Source of the DNA: Gordonia sp. SID5947 | GTDB taxonomy: Bacteria; Actinomycetota; Actinomycetes; Mycobacteriales; Mycobacteriaceae | NCBI RefSeq assembly: GCF_009862785.1 | Contig: NZ_WWHU01000001.1 | Span: forward strand, 558,001 to 622,000 | DNA: 64,000 nucleotides | Direction: 5' to 3' | In this document: positions 17,258-25,097 of the stretch, one piece after another | How positions within the stretch are numbered: the stretch's first letter is position 1 | How the letters are laid out: each line of letters opens with the position of its first letter | The notes under the pieces: model-generated | Databases searched by the model: none | Seen by the model: only the letters and a program-made list of their open reading frames with translations | Told to the model about the DNA's origin: nothing | Translations under genes and position numbers: made by a program

Positions 17258-17551
17258 ACGGGGGACGCTACCGACTGTCACCGACACTCGAGCCGAGAAC
17301 GCGACGCGGGTCGGTGGTTCGCCGCGCTCCCGTTGACGCGCGGGTGGTCGGTGCATCGTCGTGCCGAACGATTGTTCGATCCTCGTTCGTCCTCGACCGT
17401 CTCGTTCGTCGCTCGCGTTCGTGTCGAGTGCAATCGTCGTTGCTGGTCGTCGCAGGGGCACGGGGGGACCCCTCCCGGTGGGGTCTGTCCCGCCTCGTTA
17501 TGCGCCTCCGTCGTCACGCGCAGGTTAGAAGCTCCGACTCCCGTACATCGC

Positions 17552-18283
17552 GTGGGTGTTCCGTCGGTTGACCTGCTCCGAGTCGAGCGCTGGTCGGGAC
17601 GACGGAGTCGGCCCTCTTCGTCGGACTTGGTCCGACTGTGGGCGTTCACCTACGAAGGCCGAAATCAATATGCCTGTAAAGAAATTGACAGGCAGTCGGT
17701 GTCGGAGTTCGCACGTACAGGGGCGATGTCTCGCCCGACGGTCGCCAAATACCGCAAGACGTGGAAGCGCGCCGCGCTGGTGTGGGCGTTCACCACCGAT
17801 GAAGCCAAAGGTGGTAGAGGCAAAACCGGTAAAGAACTTAACCGGTTTACGGTCACTGGTTTCGCACAGACAGGAGCCATGTCCAAGCCGTCGGTCATCA
17901 AGTACCGGAAGGCGTGGAAGCGAGCGATCGACGCGGGGTTCGCGACCGACGTCAAGCCGGGAGACCGGATCGACCTCCCCGACGTCGAGTGGCAGGAGTA
18001 TTTCAACCCGCCGGCTATCGCATTTGTGGTGAGAGCGCTCAGAGCGTCTGTAACCGTCCGGGGGTGTAGGCGTACCGGAGAACGGGTAAAACTCCGTCAG
18101 CGTCGCTCTCAGAGCCAGGAACGAGTGTCTGTGCATCGGCCCGATGTAGGAGACGGATGTTCTCTAGACGCTACCGCTCTACGATCTCGTTCGGATAACG
18201 ATTACTTGACTTTGTACTCCGGGATCGAAGAATCAGACCTTTATACAAGTAGAGGGAGAGAGGGAGTCGAAGGAACGAAGTGA
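17552..18283 (+). CDS. DNA-binding protein with duplicated helix-turn-helix unit
   Basis: Two successive units of about 50 residues can be aligned: WAFTYEGR with FARTGAMSRPTVAKYRKTWK, and WAFTTDEA with FAQTGAMSKPSVIKYRKAWK. Each looks like an HTH (helix, turn GAMS[RK]P, recognition helix). Sequence then reads DVKPGDRIDLPDVEWQEYF. The remaining C-terminal 90 residues have noncoding-like composition and contain one copy of a 25-bp repeat found again in non-coding DNA, so the true end or frame past about 18015 is doubtful. Start (GTG 17552) is a guess; the frame is open far upstream and no strong RBS is visible. Roles such as repressor or origin-binding protein are possible. Confidence 0.5.
   Translation: MGVPSVDLLRVERWSGRRSRPSSSDLVRLWAFTYEGRNQYACKEIDRQSVSEFARTGAMSRPTVAKYRKTWKRAALVWAFTTDEAKGGRGKTGKELNRFTVTGFAQTGAMSKPSVIKYRKAWKRAIDAGFATDVKPGDRIDLPDVEWQEYFNPPAIAFVVRALRASVTVRGCRRTGERVKLRQRRSQSQERVSVHRPDVGDGCSLDATALRSRSDNDYLTLYSGIEESDLYTSRGREGVEGTK
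18237..18261 (+). repeat. 25-bp direct repeat, copy 1
   Basis: Begins acctttatacaagtagagg and ends gagaga; identical to 18634-18658. It contains TATACA, which could be a -10 element, so the repeat may be a duplicated promoter or a protein binding site of the element. Confidence 0.85.
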
Positions 18284-19019
18284 CTGAGACGACCGAACGA
18301 CCGACCCTGACAGCACGACGTAACAACAGCGTCGTCCTCCCTTTCGGGTCGGACTCTCCGAGTCGACGTCGACCCCTAGGGAGACGGAGACATCGACCCT
18401 TCGCCTTAGAGTCTTCGGGTCGTCCGGACCCCTAGGGACGGACGAACCCGGTTAGGTTCTTCCCTTCTCCGAAGCGAAGAATCCTGTCTTCGACTTCCGA
18501 TGCGCGAGCTTCGCTCGCTTTCTCTTCGATCTCCGGTGGTCTAGCTAGGTGGGTACCTCACTTGTGACAGACCCCCGACTATCACGTCTTCGCATCGGCT
18601 CGGTAACAGCCGATAACGAAGCGTGAAATTGGAACCTTTATACAAGTAGAGGGAGAGACCTAGAGCGAGTGACGTCGGTCACGTTCGGTCTCAGAACCTC
18701 GAAAGTTGAACCTTCACTCTAAGTAGGAGCAAGGAGACACTCGGAGGTCTCCTACCCACAGACTTGATCGAGACCGTCCCCCTCCTGGACGACGGTCTCG
18801 GTATCCGAGGACCCGGTCCCTTTGCCCGGAGTCGCTCGGAAGCACCGGTCGAGACGGCCCACATCGCCCGACCGACGTACCCCCTTCCGTCGATCGAGGG
18901 TCCGGCTCCCGGTGCTCAAGACCTCTCTTCTCGACCCACGTAGCGGCAACGCCCGAAGCGTTGACCGCATTTTCTTGTGCCACAAAGAATCACCTGATTC
19001 ACCGAAAGGAGGTGAACCG
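18284..19019. other. Structured non-coding region ahead of the structural operon
   Basis: About 735 bp without a convincing gene. It has recurring gacccctaggg motifs (near 18368 and 18425, also near 15702 in the HTH gene), dyads such as gtgacgtcggtcac near 18670, gcgagcttcgctcgc near 18505 and aggtctcct near 18750, and repeat copy 2. At its end a TTGACC (18961) lies before cacaaagaat, a possible promoter for the operon starting at 19020. Origin, packaging site or regulatory RNA are all possible. Confidence 0.5.
18634..18658 (+). repeat. 25-bp direct repeat, copy 2
   Basis: Perfect copy of 18237-18261, 397 bp further on, inside non-coding DNA. A duplicated TATACA-containing site ahead of the structural operon suggests regulation, replication or packaging rather than coding. 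Confidence 0.85.
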
Positions 19020-19187
19020 ATGGACACCTGCCGACGAGGACATCCGCTAGACGACGTCTACGAAGCTCCCGACGGGGTCCGACGCTGTCAACGTTGCCGC
19101 CGAGAGCGTCAGCGCGAGTACGCGCAGCGAATCCAACGTGACGCGGCGCGGTACCGCGAGATCCGAGAGAGGAAACAACCCGCTTGA
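19020..19187 (+). CDS. Small zinc-finger-like protein, first gene of the structural operon
   Basis: A 55-residue protein with CRRGHPLDD and CQRCRRERQREY: a C-x2-G-H plus C-x2-C pattern resembling a single zinc knuckle, followed by a basic helix. The ATG is preceded by an almost perfect Shine-Dalgarno (aaaggaggtgaa), the strongest RBS in the element. Actinophages often carry such short CxxC-containing HNH-like or connector-associated proteins. Its role is unknown. The stop overlaps the next start. Confidence 0.65.
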   Translation: MDTCRRGHPLDDVYEAPDGVRRCQRCRRERQREYAQRIQRDAARYREIRERKQPA

Positions 19188-19630
19188 TCGACTCCGACGC
19201 CGCGCTCGAGCGGTTCTGCGACCTGTCCGCCATCACCAACCATTTCATCCCGAACTCGCCCGACGCGAAGATCGAGTGGACCTCGCTAGAGCTCTCGTGG
19301 CTCGCCATCGACTGGGAGCAACTCGCGGATATGACTCCGCAGATCCTCCGGACGCATATTCGCCCCTACGGACTCGACGGACCGTCGTACGGACAGATCC
19401 TTTGGGATCGAGCTATCGAGCGCGGTCGAGACCACCGACCGATCGCCGAGCAAGCCGAGACGCTCCGGTACCGCCACCACGTACCGAAGCGTCACGCCGT
19501 CCAGTGGCACGCGAGGCTCACCGCCGGCGAAGACCCCGAAGCCGTCGCAGCGTCGCTCCGGTTGCTCGACGCGTCCGAAGCCGCTGAGACCGCCGTAGCC
19601 GCGGAGAGGCTCGCCGCCGGCGTCGCCTGA
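19184..19630 (+). CDS. Hypothetical element protein
   Basis: A 148-residue protein starting at TTG 19184, overlapping the preceding stop (TTGA). It is helical and acidic with Trp-rich WTSLELSWLAIDWEQLAD and a C-terminal Ala/Glu-rich helix. The position just before a head-tail connector-like gene is where phages encode adaptor proteins, but I recognise no specific family. Confidence 0.6.
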   Translation: MIDSDAALERFCDLSAITNHFIPNSPDAKIEWTSLELSWLAIDWEQLADMTPQILRTHIRPYGLDGPSYGQILWDRAIERGRDHRPIAEQAETLRYRHHVPKRHAVQWHARLTAGEDPEAVAASLRLLDASEAAETAVAAERLAAGVA

Positions 19631-19644
19631 ACAAGGAACAACGA

Positions 19645-19980
19645 ATGCCATCACTTCTCGACCGTCACCGCGACGTCGTCACCGTCTATCCCGAGGAACT
19701 CGTCACCGACGCCGACGGGAACACGCGGACGCGTCCGTCGTCCGTCGGAGTCGTCACCCGGGCGACGATCCAACCCGCCGGAGTCCCCGAAGAGGACACC
19801 GACGTCGGCTTCGACGCCGAGGGCGTCTACCGGATGAAGCTCCCCCGCGGATTCCCGTTGCTGGGTGCTCAATCCGAAATCGTCTGGAAAGACCAGACGT
19901 GGCAGATCGACGGAGATCCCGACTACAACAACGGATCTCGTCGTACCGCTCATCTCACCTACCAGATCCGGAGGAACTGA
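19645..19980 (+). CDS. Phage head-tail connector (stopper)-like protein
   Basis: A 111-residue, beta-rich protein: LLDRHRDVVTVYPEELVTDA at the N-terminus, then ATIQPAG, FPLLGAQSEIVWKDQTWQID, and a C-terminal strand HLTYQIRRN. This layout resembles the small head-completion or stopper proteins of siphophages (gp16/SPP1-like folds), with the typical W-x-G/D-x-TW-x-I-D pattern. Such a protein closes the portal and docks the tail. It sits in the packed rightward operon upstream of the tape-measure gene. Assignment rests on pattern recognition only. Confidence 0.6.
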   Translation: MPSLLDRHRDVVTVYPEELVTDADGNTRTRPSSVGVVTRATIQPAGVPEEDTDVGFDAEGVYRMKLPRGFPLLGAQSEIVWKDQTWQIDGDPDYNNGSRRTAHLTYQIRRN

Positions 19981-19982
19981 AT

Positions 19983-20174
19983 ATGCAAGCCGGTTTGTAT
20001 TCGGCGCGAGAGCTGATCGCGCTCGGTGTCGCCGAACCGTCGACCGTCATCGGTCTGATCGCCCGCGGCGAACTCGAAGTCGCCGGAGCGATCGAGGTCA
20101 ACCGAGGACAGAACGCTCTCGCCGGGTTCCGGCTCGAGGACCTCGAAGAAGCTCTCGACCGACCCGGTCGCTGA
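19983..20174 (+). CDS. Small hypothetical element protein
   Basis: A 63-residue protein (MQAGLYSARELIALGVAEP to EEALDRPGR) starting 3 bp after the connector-like stop. It contains a helix-turn-helix-like run SARELIALGVAEPSTVIGLIARGELEVAG, reminiscent of a MerR/excisionase-type HTH in a short form. It could be an excisionase (directionality factor) or a small structural protein. Neither is shown. Confidence 0.5.
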   Translation: MQAGLYSARELIALGVAEPSTVIGLIARGELEVAGAIEVNRGQNALAGFRLEDLEEALDRPGR

Positions 20175-20200
20175 GCACAACGAAAGGGGAAACCACCAGA

Positions 20201-20389
20201 ATGACCTGTAAACACCACCGAGGCGTCTACGTCGACGCTCGTACCGAGATCGCTCCGATGGAGATCGTCTTGAACGGGAACCGGATAGCGACTGCTGAGC
20301 TTCCGGTCGATCCCGACGACTTCGCCGCGTCGGTCGCCGAAGGGCTCCGCGCGGTCGCCGACGAACTCGACGAGATGGATCTCGACTGA
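20201..20389 (+). CDS. Small hypothetical element protein
   Basis: A 62-residue acidic protein beginning MTCKHHRGVYVDARTEIAPM and ending in an acidic helix VADELDEMDLD. It has a purine-rich RBS (gaaagggga) and its stop overlaps the HNH gene start (TGATG). No domain is recognised. Confidence 0.5.
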   Translation: MTCKHHRGVYVDARTEIAPMEIVLNGNRIATAELPVDPDDFAASVAEGLRAVADELDEMDLD

Positions 20390-21090
20390 TGTCGGTCTGT
20401 CTAGTCGACGTCTGCGAGGACCCGGCGAAGGTTCGCGGGTACTGCCGGCCGCACTACTCGCGACTACGCAGCACCGGGGATCTCGACGTCGTCCAAGAGA
20501 AGAAGCTCGACCACGAAGAGGTCTGCGAAGTCGACGGATGCCGCGGCAAGTACTTCTGCTGCATCGACATCGACGGAGTCGAGACGGATCTCTGCCAGAA
20601 GCATTACCGGCGCGTCCGCCGCACCGGGACGACATCGCCGAGACCGCCGAAGACGTGTTCGGTCGACGGATGCGACCGCAAGCACTCGGGACGCGGGTAC
20701 TGCGCTACCCACCTCCGCCGGTGGAAAGCCCACGGTGACCCGCTGATCGTCGCCGAGACCGCGTCGGAGAAGTTCGGACCCGATCACCCGCGATGGGTCG
20801 GTGATACCGCGTCGTACGACACCGCGCACCAGCGCGTGCGGGCGCAGCGCGGACCGGCGTCGGACTACGCGTGCGACTACTGCGGAGGTCCGGCGTACTC
20901 GTGGGCGTACGACTACGCCGACCCCGACGAGAAGATCGCCGGCCCCGGGAAGGCCGAGGGATCTCCGTATTCGCTCGACGTGAACCACTACATGCCGATG
21001 TGCATCCGCTGCCACAACCGACACGACGTGAACACCCGCCGATTCGCTCCGCTGGTCGTCCTCGTCGACCGAGAGGAACTGAACGTATGA
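20389..21090 (+). CDS. Zinc-finger and HNH endonuclease-like protein
   Basis: The 233-residue protein has three N-terminal zinc-finger-like repeats of the type C-x4-C...C-x2-H-x2-R (CLVDVC with YCRPHYSRL; CEVDGC with LCQKHYRRV; CSVDGC with YCATHLRRW). The C-terminal HNH-type module has CDYCGG, then DVNHYMPMCIRCHNRHD. HNH enzymes in phages are homing endonucleases or assist terminase cleavage at cos ends. It may be a free-standing homing enzyme, or packaging-related in an element without its own terminase. Confidence 0.75.
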   Translation: MSVCLVDVCEDPAKVRGYCRPHYSRLRSTGDLDVVQEKKLDHEEVCEVDGCRGKYFCCIDIDGVETDLCQKHYRRVRRTGTTSPRPPKTCSVDGCDRKHSGRGYCATHLRRWKAHGDPLIVAETASEKFGPDHPRWVGDTASYDTAHQRVRAQRGPASDYACDYCGGPAYSWAYDYADPDEKIAGPGKAEGSPYSLDVNHYMPMCIRCHNRHDVNTRRFAPLVVLVDREELNV

Positions 21091-21395
21091 CCGAACCGAC
21101 CCAGAAGGTATCCGCCGCCGACGCGCTCCGAGGCGCACTCGGGTTGTCGACCGACGCCGATGCCGCCGGATCGTCGGACCCGATCGTCCGAGCCGCTGAG
21201 CTACAGAACGAGTACGGCGCTCAGAGCCGTTCTGAGCCGACGGAATCGGAACCGCTACCGCTGAACGGGAACCGGGTTATCGACGCGGTCTCAGCCGCTC
21301 TCAGGGGCGATACGTCGGCCCCGATGTCGACGTCGACGGCTCAACTCGTCCGGAGCCTCGTCGAGCCGGACCCGACCGTCGGACGCTCCGAATAG
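21087..21395 (+). CDS. Hypothetical element protein
   Basis: A 102-residue Ala/Ser/Glu-rich protein starting with an ATGA overlap. It looks largely disordered with two short helices (VSAADALRGALGL and NRVIDAVSAALRGD). No family is recognised; small tail-assembly or scaffold-like roles cannot be excluded. The 108 bp after it hold a possible hairpin (ccggaggaccctccgg near 21413). Confidence 0.5.
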   Translation: MTEPTQKVSAADALRGALGLSTDADAAGSSDPIVRAAELQNEYGAQSRSEPTESEPLPLNGNRVIDAVSAALRGDTSAPMSTSTAQLVRSLVEPDPTVGRSE

Positions 21396-21503
21396 GTGCA
21401 GCGGAGCCGGGTCCGGAGGACCCTCCGGTAACCCGACCCTGTCCAGTCCCACAACTGAATAGCCACCGCCACCACCACACCCAACGATAAGGGGAATCAC
21501 TAC

Positions 21504-22307
21504 ATGGCACTTGACGCAACCATCACCGCTAACCAGACCTTCGACGCGTGGACCGACGCCGGGGTCAAGCTCTCGAAAGAGCTCGACAAGCTCCGCGCCG
21601 GTCTCGACGCGCTGAAATACGTCGACACCCGTCCGCCGGGACTCGCCGACGTCGAGATCACCGAGAAGAACGCCGAGCACGTCGTCCGCGAACGCGCTGC
21701 TCAACTCGTCCCGTCGATCGACATCGGCAACCAGTCGGCGATGAGTCGTGCGAAGCGCGAGATCCAACAGAACTACGCGGTCCGCGCGTTGCGCGGTCTC
21801 GCCGCGACCGTCGACGACGCCGTCGACCAGTTGACTCCGGCGTTCGACGACGCGGCAGCGCGGTACGTCGACGCGGTCAACCGTCTGCCCGTCGGCGTGA
21901 CGAACGACGACATCGTCCGGATCGGTGATCCCGACGTTCTCGCCGCGCTCAACGACGCGAAGCGAGCCGCCGCCGAACTCGCCGGGTACCAGGCGTTCAT
22001 CGTGTCGTTGTCGGATCTCCCCGGCGTCGGCGGGTTGGCTCCGGTACATTTGCGGATCACCGCACCGTCGGCGGCGAAACAGTTCTGGAAGCTCGCCGAC
22101 GGACGGCTCGCAGCGGGACGCGGGATGTCCGAAGTCGAGAAGAGCTTGAATCCGGTGTGGCTGACCGCGGCACGCGAAGGTATCGGCTTCCGGATGCTGA
22201 CGCCGAAGGCCGCTGGGGATCTCGTCGACGAGCTCGAAGCGAGCCGCGTCCGCGGATACGCCGGCACCGGGACAGAGGCACCGGGGATGCCGATCACTCT
22301 TCGGTGA
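21504..22307 (+). CDS. Hypothetical helical element protein
   Basis: A 267-residue, mostly helical protein (MALDATITANQTFDAWTDAG and following) with an RBS aagggg. It has Ala/Asp-rich helices and no transmembrane segment. It is not obviously a capsid, major tail or protease protein. Its position before the tape-measure gene is where phages place tail-tube and chaperone genes, so it may be a diverged tail or size-control protein. It overlaps the next gene by 4 bp (GTGA). Confidence 0.55.
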   Translation: MALDATITANQTFDAWTDAGVKLSKELDKLRAGLDALKYVDTRPPGLADVEITEKNAEHVVRERAAQLVPSIDIGNQSAMSRAKREIQQNYAVRALRGLAATVDDAVDQLTPAFDDAAARYVDAVNRLPVGVTNDDIVRIGDPDVLAALNDAKRAAAELAGYQAFIVSLSDLPGVGGLAPVHLRITAPSAAKQFWKLADGRLAAGRGMSEVEKSLNPVWLTAAREGIGFRMLTPKAAGDLVDELEASRVRGYAGTGTEAPGMPITLR

Positions 22308-22507
22308 GCACCGGAGATCGGTACCGGGAACATGTGCTGTCTCGGTACGCCGACGCCGATCCCGACGTCCTCGACGAGGCGTGCGACCTACTCGACCGTA
22401 TCGCTCGAGAAGCGCGCGAACACCCCGACGCTCATCCGTTGATCGTCGAGGGTCTCATGACCGACTTCCGGGTCTGCCAGTGGCGACTCGGGATGAAGGT
22501 CGATTAG
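22304..22507 (+). CDS. Small hypothetical protein before the tape-measure gene
   Basis: A GTG-started 67-residue acidic helical protein (MSTGDRYREHVLSRYADADP to CQWRLGMKVD), coupled to the preceding gene. In tailed phages the slot just before the tape measure holds tail-assembly chaperones, often with a programmed frameshift. I see only this short acidic protein and no second chaperone frame, so a chaperone role is only a suggestion. Confidence 0.5.
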   Translation: MSTGDRYREHVLSRYADADPDVLDEACDLLDRIAREAREHPDAHPLIVEGLMTDFRVCQWRLGMKVD

Positions 22508-22579
22508 GAACAACAACCAGACGTGAGCCGGACCTCTTCGGGGGTCCGGCGTCTCGTCGTATCAGATAGGAGCCACCCT

Positions 22580-25075
22580 GTGGCACAAGGTAAAGAGGTC
22601 GGGCGCGTATCCGTACGCGTCATGCCCGACACGAGTCATTTCCGGCGCGACACAGATCGGTCGCTGAAGCGGGCGACCAAGGGACTCAAGGTCAAAGTCC
22701 CGGTGAAACTGAAGACGAAGAATCTTCGAGCCGACATGGAGAAAGCGACCGCCGGTCTCGACGACAAGGTCAAAGTCAAGGTCGGTGTCAGTTCGCAGCA
22801 CACCCGCGCGAGCCTCCGCGCGTTGGCCGCTGAACTCCGGCTTATCGCCCGCCGCGAGAAGGTCGAGATCCCCGTCGAGATCGACCAGAAGACCTCGCGT
22901 GACGCTATCGGCGGTATGTCGCGGATGAGTCAACAGCTCTCGCGGATGCGAGGAGCCGCCGACGGAGCGTCGCGGTCGTTCCGCGGTCTCGGCGGTTCCG
23001 GCGGGTCGATGGGTCTGATCGCGGTCGCCGTCGCGGCGTTGATAGCTCCGCTGACCGGTCTGGTCTCGTCGCTGCTCGCGGGTCTGCCGTCGTTGCTCGG
23101 CGCGGTCGGTGCCGCCGCCGGCGTGACCTACCTCGGTTTCGACGGGATCAAGAAAGCCGCCGAGGCGTTGAATCCTGTTCTCGATCATCTCAAGACGTCG
23201 ATCTCCGGTGTGTTCGAACGCGGTCTGACGAGTCAGTTCGAAGCGTTCTCGAAGACGCTCGGGAAGATGGAACCGTCGCTGTCCAGGATCGCCGAAGGGA
23301 TGCTCGACGTCTCCGGCGCATTCTTCAAGGTCGTCAACTCGCAAGCGGGTATGTCGGCTATGCGCGGGATTCTCGACAACACCGCTACGCTCATGACCCG
23401 TCTCGCTCCCGGCGTCGAGACGCTGACGTCGGGGTTCCTGAAACTCGCCTCCGAAGGGTCCGCGGCGTTCGGCTACCTCGCCGACGCTTTCGGCACGTTC
23501 GCCAACGGGTTTGGTGCGGTCGTCGACCGGCTGGCCTCGTCCGGGGCTCTCGATTCCGCTATGAAGGGACTCTCCGAGGTCGTCACCGGTCTCGGTAACG
23601 CGTTCAACACGTTGTTCGAGTCCGGCGTGAAGGTCATGGGTTCGATGGGTGGCCCGATTCGCTCGACCATCGAAGGGCTCGCGAACTCGCTAGCCGCCGC
23701 GATGCCCGGTCTCGCCGCGTTCTCGAACGCGATCCTCAAGACAGCCGGCTCGTTCCTCAACGCGCTCGCGCCCGCGATCGAGAAGATGCAACCGGCGCTC
23801 GTGAAGTTCTACGACTCGATGGGCAACCTCTGGAGCGGTCTCGCTACGAAGATGGCTCCGGTCCTCACCGAGGTAGCCGGGATTCTCTCCGACTCTCTGC
23901 TGTCTGTGATGAACCAACTTGCTCCGGTGCTTCCGCAGATCGTCGAAGGGTTCGGTCAGATGGCTACCGCGTTCGCGGGAGCTCTCGCCGACAACGCTCC
24001 GAAGATCGCCGACTCGATGGCGAAGCTCGGTATCGCTCTCGGAGATGCCGCGGTGAAGCTCGCTCCGCTGATGCCGCAACTCGTGCAGATGGCGGTCAAT
24101 CTGATCCCGAAGCTCGTAGCCGTCATGCCACAGTTGGTCGACTCGTTCGTCAACTTCTCGACTAACGCGCTACCGCAGATCACGACAGGGATCATCACCC
24201 TCGCACCGTATGTCTTGACGATCCTCAACGGGTTCACTCAGTGGGTCGGCGTCGTCGCACAGGTCACCGGCGTACTCGGTGGTCTCCAGCCGGTCATGTC
24301 CGGAGTGGTCTCGTTGTTCAAGATCATCCTCGGACCGCTAGGTTCTGCGATCAACATCTTCAAGATCACGGCTACTCAGGTCGGGATCCTCAAGGGAGCG
24401 TTCTCGAATGCGGGGAACGTCATCTCGGGTGTGATCGACACCTTGTCGAACGCGTTCGACAAGTTCAAAGAAGCCGTGTCCGTGAGTCTCGATGCGGTGA
24501 AGCAGATCGTCACCGACACAAAGGACAAGATCGTCAGTACGTTCTCGTCCATCGACCTGACGGCTATCGGCGCTCAGATCATGCAAGGGTTGCTCAACGG
24601 CCTGAAGTCTGTTCCGGTACTCGGGACGGTTATCTCTATCGCCGGCGGCATCAAGAACGCGTTCAAGAGCGTTCTCGGTATCCACTCCCCGTCGAAGGTC
24701 TTCCACGGCTACGGCATGAACATCGTCCAAGGTCTCACCAACGGACTATCGAACACGACGCCGGTCGAGAACGCGACGAAGAAGCTCGCCGATTCGGTGA
24801 AAAAGACGTGGGACGACACGATCTCCCAGGATCTCATCGCCTCGGGGAAGTCGATCGCACAGGCACCGTTCCAGACCCTCGCATCCGATCTCGGGTTCTC
24901 GTCGTCGGGTGTCGTCGGTTCGCTTATCTCCCAGTTCATCAACGGATCGGTCACCCCGAACCCGAAGGAGCAGGAGGGGTCCGGAGCGACGTACATCGTC
25001 AAGGACATCGACGAGGCGAAGCGCAAAGAGGATCTCGAGAAGAAGAAGAAGTCACTCCAGTTCAAGAAGAGGTGA
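22580..25075 (+). CDS. Phage tape-measure protein
   Basis: Start chosen at GTG 22580 (RBS aggag 8 bases upstream), giving 831 residues. N-terminal KEVGRVSVRVMPDTSHFRRD is typical of actinophage tape measures. A hydrophobic segment (about residues 135-180, MGLIAVAVAALIAPLTGLV) follows, then long amphipathic helical repeats and a C-terminal block with GIHSPSKVFHGYGMNIVQGL, a near-universal tape-measure signature. Tape measures set the length of siphophage tails at about 0.15 nm per residue, so this one would specify roughly 125 nm. It is the largest gene of the element, last in its operon and intact, which argues it is under selection. Confidence 0.9.
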   Translation: MAQGKEVGRVSVRVMPDTSHFRRDTDRSLKRATKGLKVKVPVKLKTKNLRADMEKATAGLDDKVKVKVGVSSQHTRASLRALAAELRLIARREKVEIPVEIDQKTSRDAIGGMSRMSQQLSRMRGAADGASRSFRGLGGSGGSMGLIAVAVAALIAPLTGLVSSLLAGLPSLLGAVGAAAGVTYLGFDGIKKAAEALNPVLDHLKTSISGVFERGLTSQFEAFSKTLGKMEPSLSRIAEGMLDVSGAFFKVVNSQAGMSAMRGILDNTATLMTRLAPGVETLTSGFLKLASEGSAAFGYLADAFGTFANGFGAVVDRLASSGALDSAMKGLSEVVTGLGNAFNTLFESGVKVMGSMGGPIRSTIEGLANSLAAAMPGLAAFSNAILKTAGSFLNALAPAIEKMQPALVKFYDSMGNLWSGLATKMAPVLTEVAGILSDSLLSVMNQLAPVLPQIVEGFGQMATAFAGALADNAPKIADSMAKLGIALGDAAVKLAPLMPQLVQMAVNLIPKLVAVMPQLVDSFVNFSTNALPQITTGIITLAPYVLTILNGFTQWVGVVAQVTGVLGGLQPVMSGVVSLFKIILGPLGSAINIFKITATQVGILKGAFSNAGNVISGVIDTLSNAFDKFKEAVSVSLDAVKQIVTDTKDKIVSTFSSIDLTAIGAQIMQGLLNGLKSVPVLGTVISIAGGIKNAFKSVLGIHSPSKVFHGYGMNIVQGLTNGLSNTTPVENATKKLADSVKKTWDDTISQDLIASGKSIAQAPFQTLASDLGFSSSGVVGSLISQFINGSVTPNPKEQEGSGATYIVKDIDEAKRKEDLEKKKKSLQFKKR

Positions 25076-25097
25076 CTTTCCGACGGCGTCGTCCGGC

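Noticed and set aside
16862..17551. Plus-strand coding upstream of the duplicated-HTH region
   Set aside because: It overlaps the leftward membrane protein gene in antisense and lacks any recognisable motif before the HTH units.
14950..18283. A toxin-antitoxin pair at the left end of the element
   Set aside because: The 87- and 337-residue coupled genes look superficially similar, but neither has a toxin fold or antitoxin motif I recognise and the second is an HTH/replication type.
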